Shown one piece after another: positions 53,305 to 63,140 of a stretch of DNA of 64,000 nt. The notes below the pieces were generated by a model. The model was not told where the DNA came from, made no database searches, and saw nothing but the letters and a program-made list of their open reading frames with translations. Position 1 is the stretch's first letter. Each line of letters begins with the position of its first letter. The position numbers and the translations under genes are program-made. Source of the stretch: Acidimicrobiales bacterium (GTDB lineage: Bacteria; Actinomycetota; Acidimicrobiia; Acidimicrobiales; Poriferisodalaceae); NCBI GenBank assembly GCA_041394185.1, contig JAWKIQ010000001.1, positions 186,001 to 250,000 on the forward strand, read 5' to 3'.

Positions 53305-56300
53305 GTGGCGGGATCGGCGACAGAAGGGCTCAGGCTTGGCGTCCTCGGGCCCCTGATCGCCTTCGATTCTTCGGGCGCTGAGGTTGTGTTGCCCAGCGCT
53401 ACGTTGCGCCGTCTGGCGGCGGTTCTCGTCTCCTACGGTGGCGCGGTCGTGTCGTTGCCGTTTCTCGCAGATGTCCTGTCGGTCTCCCCGGCCGCAGTTC
53501 GCACGAGCATCGCTCGGCTGCGGCGCCTGATCGGTTCGGACGTCGTGGCTACGGCGGCAATCGGCTACCGGCTGGTCGGGGCGCAAACCGATGTCGGCAG
53601 GTTCCGACACGCGGTCGAGACCGAGGGCAACCCGGGGGACCGTTTGGCGACCCTCGAAGCTGCCCTCGAGCTCTGGCGTGGCGACGCATATGCGGAGTTC
53701 GCTTCGGAGCCGTGGGCCCTGGCAGAGGTTGTTCAACTGTCTGAGATGCGCAGCCGGGCCGAACTGGAGGTGGCCGACATCCATCTCGAAGAAGGTCGCG
53801 GCATGGTTGCACTCGAGCGCCTCGCGCACTTGATCCATCGCGACCCGTTCAGCGATGCACCACGAGCCACACGCATCAGGGCGCTCACGGCGCTTGGCCG
53901 TACGGCGGAAGCCACTCGCGAGTACGAGTCTTATCGTCAGTTGCTCGATCAAGAGGTGGGGGTGGCCCCATCGGCCTCCTTGACCCGGCTCGTGCAGTCG
54001 ATCCTCGCAGGTGACTCTGATGCGGTCGAGGCGCTTCGGCCGAGGGTCGCTGCGGTGGCTCGACCCGCTGGGCTGAACCGGCCAGCGCAGCTGCCACGGC
54101 CACCAACTCCACTTGTCGGTCGGCAAAGCGAAGTGGCGCAGGTTCGCGGTCTGGTGTTCGAACGATCGCTCGTGACGCTGACAGGACCAGGGGGAGTGGG
54201 TAAGACCCGAATCGCCCAGCACGTGGCCATGGAGGTCGCTGCGAGTGGCACCGAAGTCGTCTGGGTCGATCTCGCTGTGGTCGGGTCCGACGACCTGGTC
54301 GCGGAGGCGGTGCTGGCGGTTCTAGCCCCGGCGGCACCTCCCGGCCGAGACCCCATGACAGCCTTGTCGCTCGAGGCTTCGACCCGTGACCAGATGCTGG
54401 TCGTGCTCGACAACGCCGAGCATGTTGCGAACGGTGCGAGTTCGGTCGTTTCGACGCTGGTCGATTGTGGCGTCCTTTGTGTCTTGGCCACGAGCCGCGT
54501 GCGCCTCGGCCTTACCGCAGAACGCGAGTACCTGGTCCGGCCCCTGGGTCTTCCTCCGGCCACGGTCGAAGACGCAGCCGAACTCGAGAAACACCCCGCG
54601 ACAGCACTGTTCCTGAACCGCGTCGAGGACGCCGGTGGGTCGGTCGAGTTTGATCCTGGTTCGGTGGCGGCAGTGGTTGCGATATGTCGTCGCCTCGACG
54701 GCATTCCGCTGGCCATCGAGTTCGCCGCCGCACACGCCAGGCACCTTCCCCTGGCGAAGGTTCTCGAGGGTCTTTACGGACCGGTATCTCTGCTGACGGT
54801 GGACAACACCGACACGACTCCTCGGCATCGCACGATAGAGCGAAGCATCGAGTGGAGCATCTCGTTGCTTTCGGACGACCAAGCGAGTGCGCTCGAATGT
54901 CTGGCGGTGTTCAACGCCCCGTTTGTCCTGGATGCGGCAACGGCAGTGATAGGCGACCGGTCGACTCGGGGACGAGACCTGCTGGTTGCCCTGGTTGACC
55001 GCAACCTCGTCCAGTTCGACCCGGGTTCGGGTCGGTACCGCCTCCTCGAGCTGGTCAGAGAGTATGTAGACCGTAGGTGCGACCCAGCCCAGCGCAGGCA
55101 GGCTCGCACCCGCCACATGGAGTACTTCACTCAATGGGCGACCGACGTGGGTGCAGGACGTCGCGGCATTCGACGCGAGCCGGTGTTGGCCGAGATGCAA
55201 CACGTGGTCACCGCGATGGCGTGGGCGCGAGAGAACGATCCAAGATCGGCTTTCGCAATCTGCGCAGGTTTGGCGAGCTTCCGCAGCACCCTGGGACACC
55301 ATCGCGAGTTGGCCGACACCTGGAACTGGTTGGTCACCACCGAGTTCGACGCGGACCTTCGTCCCGCCTGGGCCGAGGCTACGGCAAGCCTCCTCGCTGC
55401 GGCGACCGGCGCCCAGATCGATGTCACCGATGTGCTTCCGATCGTGGCGGCTTGCGTTCCTGAGGATTCGTCGCGGGCCAGAGGTTGGCTGAACCGCGGC
55501 ACTGCAATGGTCCCGGCCTATCGCGGCAACATGGAGCCGATCTGCTCTTATGTCGATCAGGTGATCGAGCGTGGCGACGATCCAGAGGTGTCGGTTTACG
55601 CGGGCTTTGCCGTGTACATGCTCGCCATGTCGGGTCAGCTGGATCGTGCCGACACCTACCTCGCTGCCGTCAAGGCGATGATCGAACGGCACCGTACCGA
55701 GTTCACCGTCGATTCGGTCGGCAACGGGTTCGCCGGAGCCATTCACGTCGAGCTTGCGAGAGGACGGTGGGGAACGGCGCTGTCTGCCGTCGGGACCGAG
55801 ATGCCTGCGGATCCGGCATTCACGGCCACGGCAGCAGCCGCGATAGCTCAAGCGGGAGCAAGTCTTGGCCGGACGGAACTGGTCGACCTCGCAGTCCGAT
55901 GGTCTGAACGCGGAACCCTTCAGATCCTGGGCTTCCTCGAACCTCTCGTCCGCCACTACGCCGCCAGCATCCGCGGCGACGTCGCAGGCTCTGCCGACGC
56001 AGCCGAAGCCTTCTGGGAGATGGCGTATGTAGTACCCATCAGCCACATCAACCAGGTCGGCACGGTCGTGTCGGCGCTGGTGGCGGCCGGTCGGCTCGAC
56101 GCAGCCCGGTCGGCCATAGACACCGCTTCATCAGCCGTAGCGGCCATGAACGAAGTGCCCTTGTTGAGCTGTTTGACCCACTGGTCCGAGGCTTTACTCG
56201 AACTGAGCTACGACCGCCATGCCAAAGCGCTCGCGGTCGGTCGACAAGCGCTCGAGGCAGCTATCGGCCACGGGTTCGCTCTGGTCATGATCGACTCCTT

Positions 56301-56517
56301 GGAAGTTCTGGCCCTTGCGGCTACAGGTGTTGGCCGGACCCAGATCGCGGCCAGCCTGGCGGCTGCCGCGGCACGCGAGCGCAATCGAACCGGCTATGTC
56401 CGCTCGCAAGTCGCCGGGATGCCGAACCAAACCGACCTCGCACGTATCGCTGTGGGGGCCGAGACGTTGACGGTTGGCGATTTGGTAGCTCAAGTCGACA
56501 GGGCACTCGAGGCCTGA
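53305..56517 (+). CDS. AfsR/SARP-like regulator: OmpR-type HTH, BTAD, NB-ARC ATPase and TPR-like C-terminus
   Basis: The 1070-residue protein starts at GTG 53305. Residues about 10-100 form an OmpR-like winged helix (LRLGVLGPLIAFDSSGAEVV). A BTAD follows (RFRHAVETEGNPGDRLATLE ... VGVAPSASLTRLVQSI). The NB-ARC ATPase has Walker A GPGGVGKT (294-301), Walker B MLVVLDNAEH and the sensor CVLATSRVRLG. The C-terminal half is helical, TPR-like. Such SARP-type proteins activate secondary metabolite or stress genes. No target operon is evident beside it. Confidence 0.88.
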   Translation: MAGSATEGLRLGVLGPLIAFDSSGAEVVLPSATLRRLAAVLVSYGGAVVSLPFLADVLSVSPAAVRTSIARLRRLIGSDVVATAAIGYRLVGAQTDVGRFRHAVETEGNPGDRLATLEAALELWRGDAYAEFASEPWALAEVVQLSEMRSRAELEVADIHLEEGRGMVALERLAHLIHRDPFSDAPRATRIRALTALGRTAEATREYESYRQLLDQEVGVAPSASLTRLVQSILAGDSDAVEALRPRVAAVARPAGLNRPAQLPRPPTPLVGRQSEVAQVRGLVFERSLVTLTGPGGVGKTRIAQHVAMEVAASGTEVVWVDLAVVGSDDLVAEAVLAVLAPAAPPGRDPMTALSLEASTRDQMLVVLDNAEHVANGASSVVSTLVDCGVLCVLATSRVRLGLTAEREYLVRPLGLPPATVEDAAELEKHPATALFLNRVEDAGGSVEFDPGSVAAVVAICRRLDGIPLAIEFAAAHARHLPLAKVLEGLYGPVSLLTVDNTDTTPRHRTIERSIEWSISLLSDDQASALECLAVFNAPFVLDAATAVIGDRSTRGRDLLVALVDRNLVQFDPGSGRYRLLELVREYVDRRCDPAQRRQARTRHMEYFTQWATDVGAGRRGIRREPVLAEMQHVVTAMAWARENDPRSAFAICAGLASFRSTLGHHRELADTWNWLVTTEFDADLRPAWAEATASLLAAATGAQIDVTDVLPIVAACVPEDSSRARGWLNRGTAMVPAYRGNMEPICSYVDQVIERGDDPEVSVYAGFAVYMLAMSGQLDRADTYLAAVKAMIERHRTEFTVDSVGNGFAGAIHVELARGRWGTALSAVGTEMPADPAFTATAAAAIAQAGASLGRTELVDLAVRWSERGTLQILGFLEPLVRHYAASIRGDVAGSADAAEAFWEMAYVVPISHINQVGTVVSALVAAGRLDAARSAIDTASSAVAAMNEVPLLSCLTHWSEALLELSYDRHAKALAVGRQALEAAIGHGFALVMIDSLEVLALAATGVGRTQIAASLAAAAARERNRTGYVRSQVAGMPNQTDLARIAVGAETLTVGDLVAQVDRALEA

Positions 56518-56699
56518 CCCACGCTGCTGGTGTCGTGCACCTGCAACCGCCGATTCCAACCCGGACGCGATGCTCAGGTGACGCGTGACTGACGCGGCCT
56601 GCTGCGAGCCTTCGCCAACAAAGGCCTTTGGGGGGCATTGCGAGCGGTCAACCAAGGTCAAGTGATTCGTTCGGCGAAGCCACGAAGGAGCTCAGTGAC

Positions 56700-59600
56700 G
56701 TGTTGACACTCGGTTGTGGAGCCTGTGAGGCTCAAGCGCCTCTGGGGAGTCGATTCTGTCCTTCTTGCGGCACAGAGCTGGCGGAGCCGGGCGAGAGTCA
56801 TCTTGCAACAGCCGACCAGTCGCGAGAAGAGCGACGTCTGGTGACAGTGCTGTTCTCTGACGCGTCGGGTTACACGACGCTGGCCGAGACACTGGATCCC
56901 GAACTCGTTCGTGAGCTGATGGGGGCCATCTACTCGAAGGCGAGTGACATCATCAACCGCTACGGCGGTCGGGTCGACAAGCTGATGGGCGACGCGGTCC
57001 TGGCGGTGTTCGGGGATCCGGTAGCTCACGAGGACGATGCTGAGCGCGCGGTTCGAGCCGCCATAGAGCTACACGAAGCTGTCGACGAACTGCGCCCTCG
57101 TTTCGAAGCAGCAGCGGGTACGAGCTTCGAGATGCACAGCGGCATCAACACGGGTGTGATCGTCACCAGCGATATGGAGAGTGATCGGCTCAGCGGGCCG
57201 CTTGGTGACATGGTCAACGTCGCCGCCAGGCTTCAGGGGAAGGCCCAGAGTGGCGAGATCCTGATCGGACCAGACACCGCCCGTCTGATCGGTCCGCGGT
57301 TCGAGCTGACAGACCTCGGGTCGATCGAGCTGAAGGGAAGACGAGACGCAGTCCAGGTGCACCGGGTCGAGCGAACTGCAGCAGCACAGCCATCTCGACT
57401 GGCGTCTGCCTTCGTGGGGCGCAAGGAGGAACTGGGTGTTCTTCTGGGCGCCGCCGATGCCTTGCGCGACGGCCGATCGAGTGTGGTGACCATTTGCGCC
57501 GAGGCCGGCGCCGGCAAGACCCGCCTGCTCGAGGAGTTCAGGGCCAACGCCGAAGGCGACGTGCGATGGCTCGAAGGTCGTGCCTACCCTTACACGGCGG
57601 ACACGCCCTATGCCGCGCTCATCGACCTGCTCAACCGGGTAGCTCGCATCGACGAGAACGATCGGGCCGCCGAGGTCAAAGCCAAGCTCGACGACATGGT
57701 TGCAGCGGTACTGCCCGATGACACCGAGGCGGCCGCGGTCATCGGTCACCTGTATGGCCTCGAAGTAAATCGGACGATCGACCTCGAGGCCTTTCGGACG
57801 AGGCTCTTGGACGTGCTCGGGAGATTGCTGGACGAGGTAGCAAGGCAAGGGCCGACAGTTCTCATCTTTCAGGATCTGCATTGGGTCGACCCATCGACGG
57901 CGTCTCTGATCCGCAGGCTCGTGACCTCGCTGTCGGCGCCTCTGTTGACGGTCTGCAACTTTCGGCCCGGCTTCACCCTCGGGGTCGAGGGCGAGAGGGC
58001 CCTTCAGTTGGGTGTGCTGTCGCGCCGCGAAACAGGCGCTTTGGTCGAGTCCCTGCTCGACAGCGCAGTGCCGCCGGACGGGTTGGTCGCTTGGCTCGCA
58101 GACAGAACCGATGGCAATCCGTTCTTCGTCGAGGAGATCGTCAACAGTCTCATCGACAAGGAGGTTCTCGTTCGCACTGACGCGGGCTGGAGCCTTGCGG
58201 GAGCCCTAGCCGACGACACGGTGCCGCCGACGATCAGAGGTCTGCTGGCGGCACGTATCGATGGTTTGAGCCCCGATGCCAGACGGGTGCTGCGAGAGGC
58301 ATCGGTCGTCGGGAGGGAGTTCCTGTATCGCATCATGGCGTCGGTCACAGACACGCCCGCAGATCTCGAGTCTGGAATTGCGCGTCTGTCGGCCGCCGAC
58401 TTCATCCGCGAGAACAACCTCGACCCCGAACTCGAGTACATCTTCAAGCATGCGCTGACGCAAGAGGTGGCCTACGAAGGTCTTCTGATTCGCGATCGTC
58501 AACGCCTTCACGAGCGTGTCGCCCAGGGCATCGAGCTGCACCTGAGCGATCGGATCGACGAGTTCGTGGACACTCTGGCGTACCACTACGAACGAAGCGG
58601 TCATGTCGTCGAGGCAGTCCGGTACCTACGAAGTGCGGCAAAGAAGGCCGTCGACCGCTTCGCCGTCGAGGAAGCAGATCGCAAATACGCCGCCGCCTAT
58701 GCCCTTCTGACCGCCGAAGAGGCTGTCGGCGTTGTGATCTCGGCAGACGATCGAGATCGACTGCTACTCGAGGTGTTGACCGATTGGGCCGTCGTCTTCT
58801 ACTACAGCTGCGACCTTCACCGTTTCGACGCCCTTTATGAGCGACACCGCGAGTTGGGCGATGCGGTTGGCGACGACACCCTTGCCGCCCGCTGGAATGC
58901 TTGGGCGGGAATGCTGACCTGGTTGCATCGCGCCGACAATCGCGCCGCCGGGCAGATGCTGCTGGGCGCCATCGAGCGGGCCCAGAAGGTGGGTGATCCG
59001 GTTGCTGAGGGGATGGCGCGAAGCTGGATGGTCTGGATCGACTGGACCAGTGGGCGAGTCCGCGAAGCGATCGACGCATGGCCTGTCGTTCAGGAGCTGC
59101 TGCCGCAGATCGACGATCCGGCAACACGACTCTACGTAGAGATGAAGACACTCGGTGGAGCCGCCACAGCTTCTGCATTGGCCGGCGATCTCACCTTCGC
59201 TCGGGAAACGGTCGAGCACCTGTTTGCCATCGGCCGCGCCACAGGCAACCTCCGAGCGACGGCGCTGGGCTATGGGGTCGAACTCGTGGTTCACATGTGT
59301 TTGGGTGGATTCGAGGCCGCTGTCGCGTCTTGCGATGCATGCATAGCCACCGATGTAGACCCGGTATACAGCGAGGTGACCAAGCTGTGGGCGGCGGGCA
59401 TTGCTCTGTTCCTCGATGACCCCGACGAAGCGAGACGCCGGCTCGAAGTTGGCAGCGCAAGAGTCGACGAGCTCGGGATGGGCTGGGTCGATCGGTATTA
59501 CCGGTACATGTCAGCTGAGCTCGACATCGTCGAGGGTCACCTCAGCCGTGGCTTCCGCTCTCTCGACGAGCAGAAGGAGGGGTGTGAACAGTCCGGCCTC

Positions 59601-59954
59601 GCCTGGGGAGCAGCCCAGATCGACCTGTTCATAGCCACCTCGCTGGCGCGGGTAGCAACCGGCGAGGTTCAAGGCTCGCTGGGGGACGCTCTTCGAAACC
59701 CCGGCTTCGTGCGAAGGTTTGGTATAGGCACGGCCAAGAAGGCACGGGCTCGACTCGAGGCACTCGACTCCGCGAACGAGTGTTCGTTCGCAAGTGTCCG
59801 TCCGATGATCAGGCTGGAACTTGCGAAGCTCGAGCTCCATGAACACAACCAGAAACGCGCGCGTGAGCACCTCGACTTCATCCTCGACCTGCTCGCTGGC
59901 GAGCCCGAATCCCCGTTGCTACTCGAAGCCCAAGCCCTGTTGCCCAACGCCTAG
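56700..59954 (+). CDS. Class III adenylate/guanylate cyclase with zinc ribbon, ATPase and TPR region
   Basis: The 1084-residue protein starts at GTG 56700 with GAAGGAG upstream. Residues 6-23 form a zinc ribbon (C6, C9, C20, C23). A class III cyclase domain follows (VTVLFSDASGYTTLAETLDP, RYGGRVDKLMGDAVLAVFGD). The AAA-type ATPase has Walker A EAGAGKT (268-274) and a Walker B-like ILIFQDLHWVD region. The C-terminal half is TPR-like. Both metal Asp are present, so it may be an active cyclase. The architecture is common in actinobacteria, but its stimulus and partners are unknown. Confidence 0.88.
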   Translation: MLTLGCGACEAQAPLGSRFCPSCGTELAEPGESHLATADQSREERRLVTVLFSDASGYTTLAETLDPELVRELMGAIYSKASDIINRYGGRVDKLMGDAVLAVFGDPVAHEDDAERAVRAAIELHEAVDELRPRFEAAAGTSFEMHSGINTGVIVTSDMESDRLSGPLGDMVNVAARLQGKAQSGEILIGPDTARLIGPRFELTDLGSIELKGRRDAVQVHRVERTAAAQPSRLASAFVGRKEELGVLLGAADALRDGRSSVVTICAEAGAGKTRLLEEFRANAEGDVRWLEGRAYPYTADTPYAALIDLLNRVARIDENDRAAEVKAKLDDMVAAVLPDDTEAAAVIGHLYGLEVNRTIDLEAFRTRLLDVLGRLLDEVARQGPTVLIFQDLHWVDPSTASLIRRLVTSLSAPLLTVCNFRPGFTLGVEGERALQLGVLSRRETGALVESLLDSAVPPDGLVAWLADRTDGNPFFVEEIVNSLIDKEVLVRTDAGWSLAGALADDTVPPTIRGLLAARIDGLSPDARRVLREASVVGREFLYRIMASVTDTPADLESGIARLSAADFIRENNLDPELEYIFKHALTQEVAYEGLLIRDRQRLHERVAQGIELHLSDRIDEFVDTLAYHYERSGHVVEAVRYLRSAAKKAVDRFAVEEADRKYAAAYALLTAEEAVGVVISADDRDRLLLEVLTDWAVVFYYSCDLHRFDALYERHRELGDAVGDDTLAARWNAWAGMLTWLHRADNRAAGQMLLGAIERAQKVGDPVAEGMARSWMVWIDWTSGRVREAIDAWPVVQELLPQIDDPATRLYVEMKTLGGAATASALAGDLTFARETVEHLFAIGRATGNLRATALGYGVELVVHMCLGGFEAAVASCDACIATDVDPVYSEVTKLWAAGIALFLDDPDEARRRLEVGSARVDELGMGWVDRYYRYMSAELDIVEGHLSRGFRSLDEQKEGCEQSGLAWGAAQIDLFIATSLARVATGEVQGSLGDALRNPGFVRRFGIGTAKKARARLEALDSANECSFASVRPMIRLELAKLELHEHNQKRAREHLDFILDLLAGEPESPLLLEAQALLPNA

Positions 59955-60035
59955 AGAACTTCGATGCCGACGGACAGCCGTTCGTCGCCTCGATCGCTGT
60001 GTCGAAGTCGTCGCCTCCCGGCGACGGTGGACCGA

Positions 60036-60395
60036 CTATGGGGTTGTTGGTCTGGAAGCCAGCACGCAGAACTCGTTTCCCTCAGGATCGGCCAGCACCA
60101 CCCACGGGACATCTCCCTGGCCGACATCGAGCCGCGAAGCACCGAGCCCGATCAGCCGCTCGACTTCGGCCTCCTGATCGTCTGGACGGAGGTCGATGTG
60201 AAGACGGTTCTGGCCCACCTTGGGTTGGTCGTTCGGAACGAACAGAATCCCGGGTAACCGACCGGGCTCTGGCTGGATCTCGGACACGACCGGACCGTCG
60301 TCGACGATCACCCACCCAAGAACCTCGCGCCACCAGCGACCAAGCGAAACCGGGTCACGAGAGGCGACTATCACTTGCTCCCATTGGACACTCAC
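60036..60395 (-). CDS. VOC-family protein (glyoxalase-like)
   Basis: The 119-residue protein starts at GTG 60395 (VSVQWEQVIVASRDPVSLGR). RWWREVLGWVIVDDGPVVSE and RLHIDLRPDDQEAEVERLIG give the two halves, ending GNEFCVLASRPTTP. This subgroup (Glyoxalase_6-like) is widespread in actinobacteria. No metal-dependent activity can be assigned. Confidence 0.83.
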   Translation of the reverse strand: MSVQWEQVIVASRDPVSLGRWWREVLGWVIVDDGPVVSEIQPEPGRLPGILFVPNDQPKVGQNRLHIDLRPDDQEAEVERLIGLGASRLDVGQGDVPWVVLADPEGNEFCVLASRPTTP

Positions 60396-60539
60396 GACCT
60401 GAACTGTAGACCGGGCAGGAACCACGAACCCCCGTCACGCTCTTGACCGCACGGCTCCGAGGAGCCGTCCACTAGCTTCGCTGTCTGATGACCGAAACGG
60501 CGGGTTGGCTACTACGAGTCGCTCAACTTCAACAGCCCG

Positions 60540-61220
60540 ATGACCGAGGACTCCGCCGATCGTCTGGTCGGCGAGTTGGCAGCTACCGACCCCAGACGCG
60601 TTCTCGATGTCGGGTGCGGGTGGGCCGAGCTGCTTCTCAGGCTGCTGGCCACCTGCCCTAACGCCACGGGCCACGGTGTCGATCGTGACGACGTTCTCAT
60701 CGACCGGGCCAAACGCAACGCTGACGACCGCGACCTCTCGTCCAGAGTGTCCTTCAGCTCCTCACTCGACGGTCAGGACCCTGTCGACCTGGTTCTCAAC
60801 ATCGGAGCCGAGCATGTCTTCGGCGACTTGGATCGAGCGCTCGTAGAGCTGCACAAACTCGTACTTCCCGGTGGTCGGCTCCTGCTCGGAACGCTGTTCT
60901 GGGAGCAGCCGCCACCCTCGGACCTTGTCGAGGCCATGGGCGAATTGCCGAACCTCATCGGTCTGGTGGATGCTGCGACCTCGGTTGGCTGGCGCCCGCT
61001 GGGACTCAAGGTCGCGTCGCTCGATGACTGGGACCACTTCGAGTTCGGCTATCTGATGGATTGGGAGCAGCAAGTCATGGCGCCCACAACGCAGGCCGCC
61101 GCCGACCGGGCGGCAGAGGATGCCGACGCCCGCCGTCTCAGCTACCTGCGTCGCCGAGGGATTCTGGGCTTCGCGTTCCTGACACTCGGGCGACCCGGTC
61201 GATCACCTCAGGGTGGATGA
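60540..61220 (+). CDS. SAM-dependent methyltransferase
   Basis: The 226-residue protein from ATG 60540 (MTEDSADRLVGELAATDPRR) has motif I VLDVGCGWAELLLRLL and DLVLNIGAEHVFGDLDRALV, followed by VLPGGRLLLGTLFWEQ. The real N-terminus may be longer: just upstream, GYYESLNFNSP fits such enzymes but has no start in frame. An ATG at 60488 in the adjacent frame (MTETAGW) would reach it by a one-base shift, which hints at a frameshift or error. Confidence 0.82.
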   Translation: MTEDSADRLVGELAATDPRRVLDVGCGWAELLLRLLATCPNATGHGVDRDDVLIDRAKRNADDRDLSSRVSFSSSLDGQDPVDLVLNIGAEHVFGDLDRALVELHKLVLPGGRLLLGTLFWEQPPPSDLVEAMGELPNLIGLVDAATSVGWRPLGLKVASLDDWDHFEFGYLMDWEQQVMAPTTQAAADRAAEDADARRLSYLRRRGILGFAFLTLGRPGRSPQGG

Positions 61221-61356
61221 CGCTCCCAGCAAGAAGCTCACATCGGCGGGGTCGCCACTAAAGTCGGCGAGTGGCCCGGTTGATGACTGGGATCGGGGTC
61301 ATGCGTCGAAGGCTAGCTGGAGGTCCCAGTGCGCAGCGCTAACGGAGGGTGGCGGT

Positions 61357-61917
61357 ATGGCTGGTGTCGGGGGCATCGCAATAGCGGATGCGGTGGCGGG
61401 CGAGTTGCCAAGAGTGTGTGTCGCGACCGGTGCGGTATCGGACAGCTTCTTGGAGGTCGATGTCTACACGTGGCCACTGCGGCGCTGGTGGTTTCTCCTG
61501 CTGTTCGGCGGACCACTGGGATTGGTGACCCTCGTGGCACTTCTCTGGGCTAGCCCGCAGATCTCGGTCCGGCTTCCAATGACCGAATCTTCGGTCGATC
61601 GCCACCTGAGCGTCCGGCAGCGCAAACGCCTCAGCTGTTGCGCATTGGCCATTCTTGCGCTGGCCAATGCGTTGGCAATCGGCAGCGTGGAGGCGCCGAC
61701 CCCTGTGATTGCGGTTCTCGTTGCGGCCCTGCTCCTGAGCGCCGTCGCAACAGGTCGCTACCTTCTTCTCACAGTTGGCACTGACATCGAAGTCGTCATC
61801 GATCGTTCGACCGGGACTCTGAAGCTCGACTTCGTCTCGGCCGAGTTCGTTCGGGCATATGAAGCTGGCGTCGTCAACCCAGAGCGAGAGGTATCCGGTT
61901 GCGGAGCGAGCAGCTGA
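61357..61917 (+). CDS. Small membrane protein of unknown function
   Basis: The 186-residue protein starts at ATG 61357 behind GGAGGG. The first 45 residues are cytoplasmic and include PRVCVATGA. Three hydrophobic segments follow (WWFLLLFGGPLGLVTLVALL; SCCALAILALANALAIGSVE; VIAVLVAALLLSAVATGRYL) and a cytoplasmic C-terminus. No family recognised. It overlaps the next regulator gene by 19 bp. Confidence 0.65.
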   Translation: MAGVGGIAIADAVAGELPRVCVATGAVSDSFLEVDVYTWPLRRWWFLLLFGGPLGLVTLVALLWASPQISVRLPMTESSVDRHLSVRQRKRLSCCALAILALANALAIGSVEAPTPVIAVLVAALLLSAVATGRYLLLTVGTDIEVVIDRSTGTLKLDFVSAEFVRAYEAGVVNPEREVSGCGASS

Positions 61918-62906
61918 AGTCGGTCTGGGTGGGCCAGCCCTGGCGTGTCGTTCTCAGAGACCTGGGGTTGGACGAACTGGCGGTCTTACGTCGTGCCGGC
62001 CAGCCGTCGAACCTGTTCGCCGGCGATGGTTCCTGGATCTCGGTCGACGAGTTCTACGCGCTGTTCGACGCTGTCGAGGCCGAGGCCGGCGATCCTCTGG
62101 TCGCTGTGAGGGGAGGCACGATCTTGTCGGCCGAACTCTTCGATCCGGCCTATTTTGCGGCGATCTGCTCCGCCGACCTGAACTCGGCCTTGAGCCGTCT
62201 CGGAGAGCACATGCGCCTCGTCGGGCCATTCAGTCTCGACGTCGAGGTAGCGGACAACGAGACGCGTGCCTGGTGCCGATGCAAACACCGGCCCGATGTG
62301 GCGCGGGGGCTGGGTCTTTCCCAGTTGGCGTTCCTCGTCGCATTGGCTCGTCGCGCCACCCGCCATCGGATCGTGCCGAAGAGGGTCACGGTCGCCGGGT
62401 CGGCGGACGCCCTGGGCGACTCCAGCGACTTCTTCGGGTGTCGCCTGTCGAGTGGAGATGTGCACGAGGTGGTCTTCGATGCGGCCGACGCACGGCGACC
62501 GTTCCTCACCCACAACGAGGAGATGTGGGAGGCATTCGAGCCCGGTCTGCGGAGGCGAATGGCCGAGGCGGGGCAGCGTCGTTCGTCGACCGAGGAGGTC
62601 GAACAGGCGCTCTTCGAGCTTCTTCCCAGCGGCCGAAGCGGAATGGCCGACGTTGCGCGAGAGATTGGCATCGGGGGTCGGACACTGCAGCGTCGCCTGG
62701 CGGCGGAGGGCACCACCTGGCTCGAGGTGCTCAACCACACGCGGGAACGATTGGCCCGCTATTACCTCGAATCGACCGAGTTGAACCCGACCGAAATCAG
62801 CTTCCTTCTCGGCTTCGACGACCCGAACTCGCTGTTTCGGGCCTTTCACCGATGGACAGGTACAACGCCCGAGTCGTGGCGCACGCAGGTTCGGGGGGCG
62901 GGATAG
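61899..62906 (+). CDS. AraC-family regulator with Arabinose_bd-like N-terminal domain
   Basis: The 335-residue protein starts at TTG 61899. Residues about 10-200 form the N-terminal ligand domain common to OruR/ArgR-like AraC proteins (LGLDELAVLRRAGQPSNLFA ... DPLVAVRGG). The AraC HTH pair follows (MADVAREIGIGGRTLQRRLA, TEISFLLGFDDPNSLFRAFH then RWTGTTPESWR). It probably controls a metabolic gene nearby; no clear target is seen. Confidence 0.87.
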   Translation: MRSEQLKSVWVGQPWRVVLRDLGLDELAVLRRAGQPSNLFAGDGSWISVDEFYALFDAVEAEAGDPLVAVRGGTILSAELFDPAYFAAICSADLNSALSRLGEHMRLVGPFSLDVEVADNETRAWCRCKHRPDVARGLGLSQLAFLVALARRATRHRIVPKRVTVAGSADALGDSSDFFGCRLSSGDVHEVVFDAADARRPFLTHNEEMWEAFEPGLRRRMAEAGQRRSSTEEVEQALFELLPSGRSGMADVAREIGIGGRTLQRRLAAEGTTWLEVLNHTRERLARYYLESTELNPTEISFLLGFDDPNSLFRAFHRWTGTTPESWRTQVRGAG

Positions 62907-63140
62907 CTCCCCGGCTGGTTCCGCGACTTCGGCAAAGCGAGAATGTCGCATCCGGCTAGCGAGTTGTCACAGCCGGCGAGTGGGCCCGTGTTTCGTGGAC
63001 CGCAAACTCGATGGCATGACAACTGACCAGGTCCCCGTGATTCGGCGGCACGTCTCGCACGGCCAACCGGTAATACATCAACAGCACAGCTCTGGGCGCT
63101 TCTCCCAGTTGGTCGTCGCAGCCACATCGGAGGTCGAGCG

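Noticed and set aside
52975..54222. Minus-strand frame of 415 codons across the SARP gene start
   Set aside because: Most of it is antisense to the SARP regulator; only the last 60 or so codons beyond the SARP gene could be a relic, described separately.
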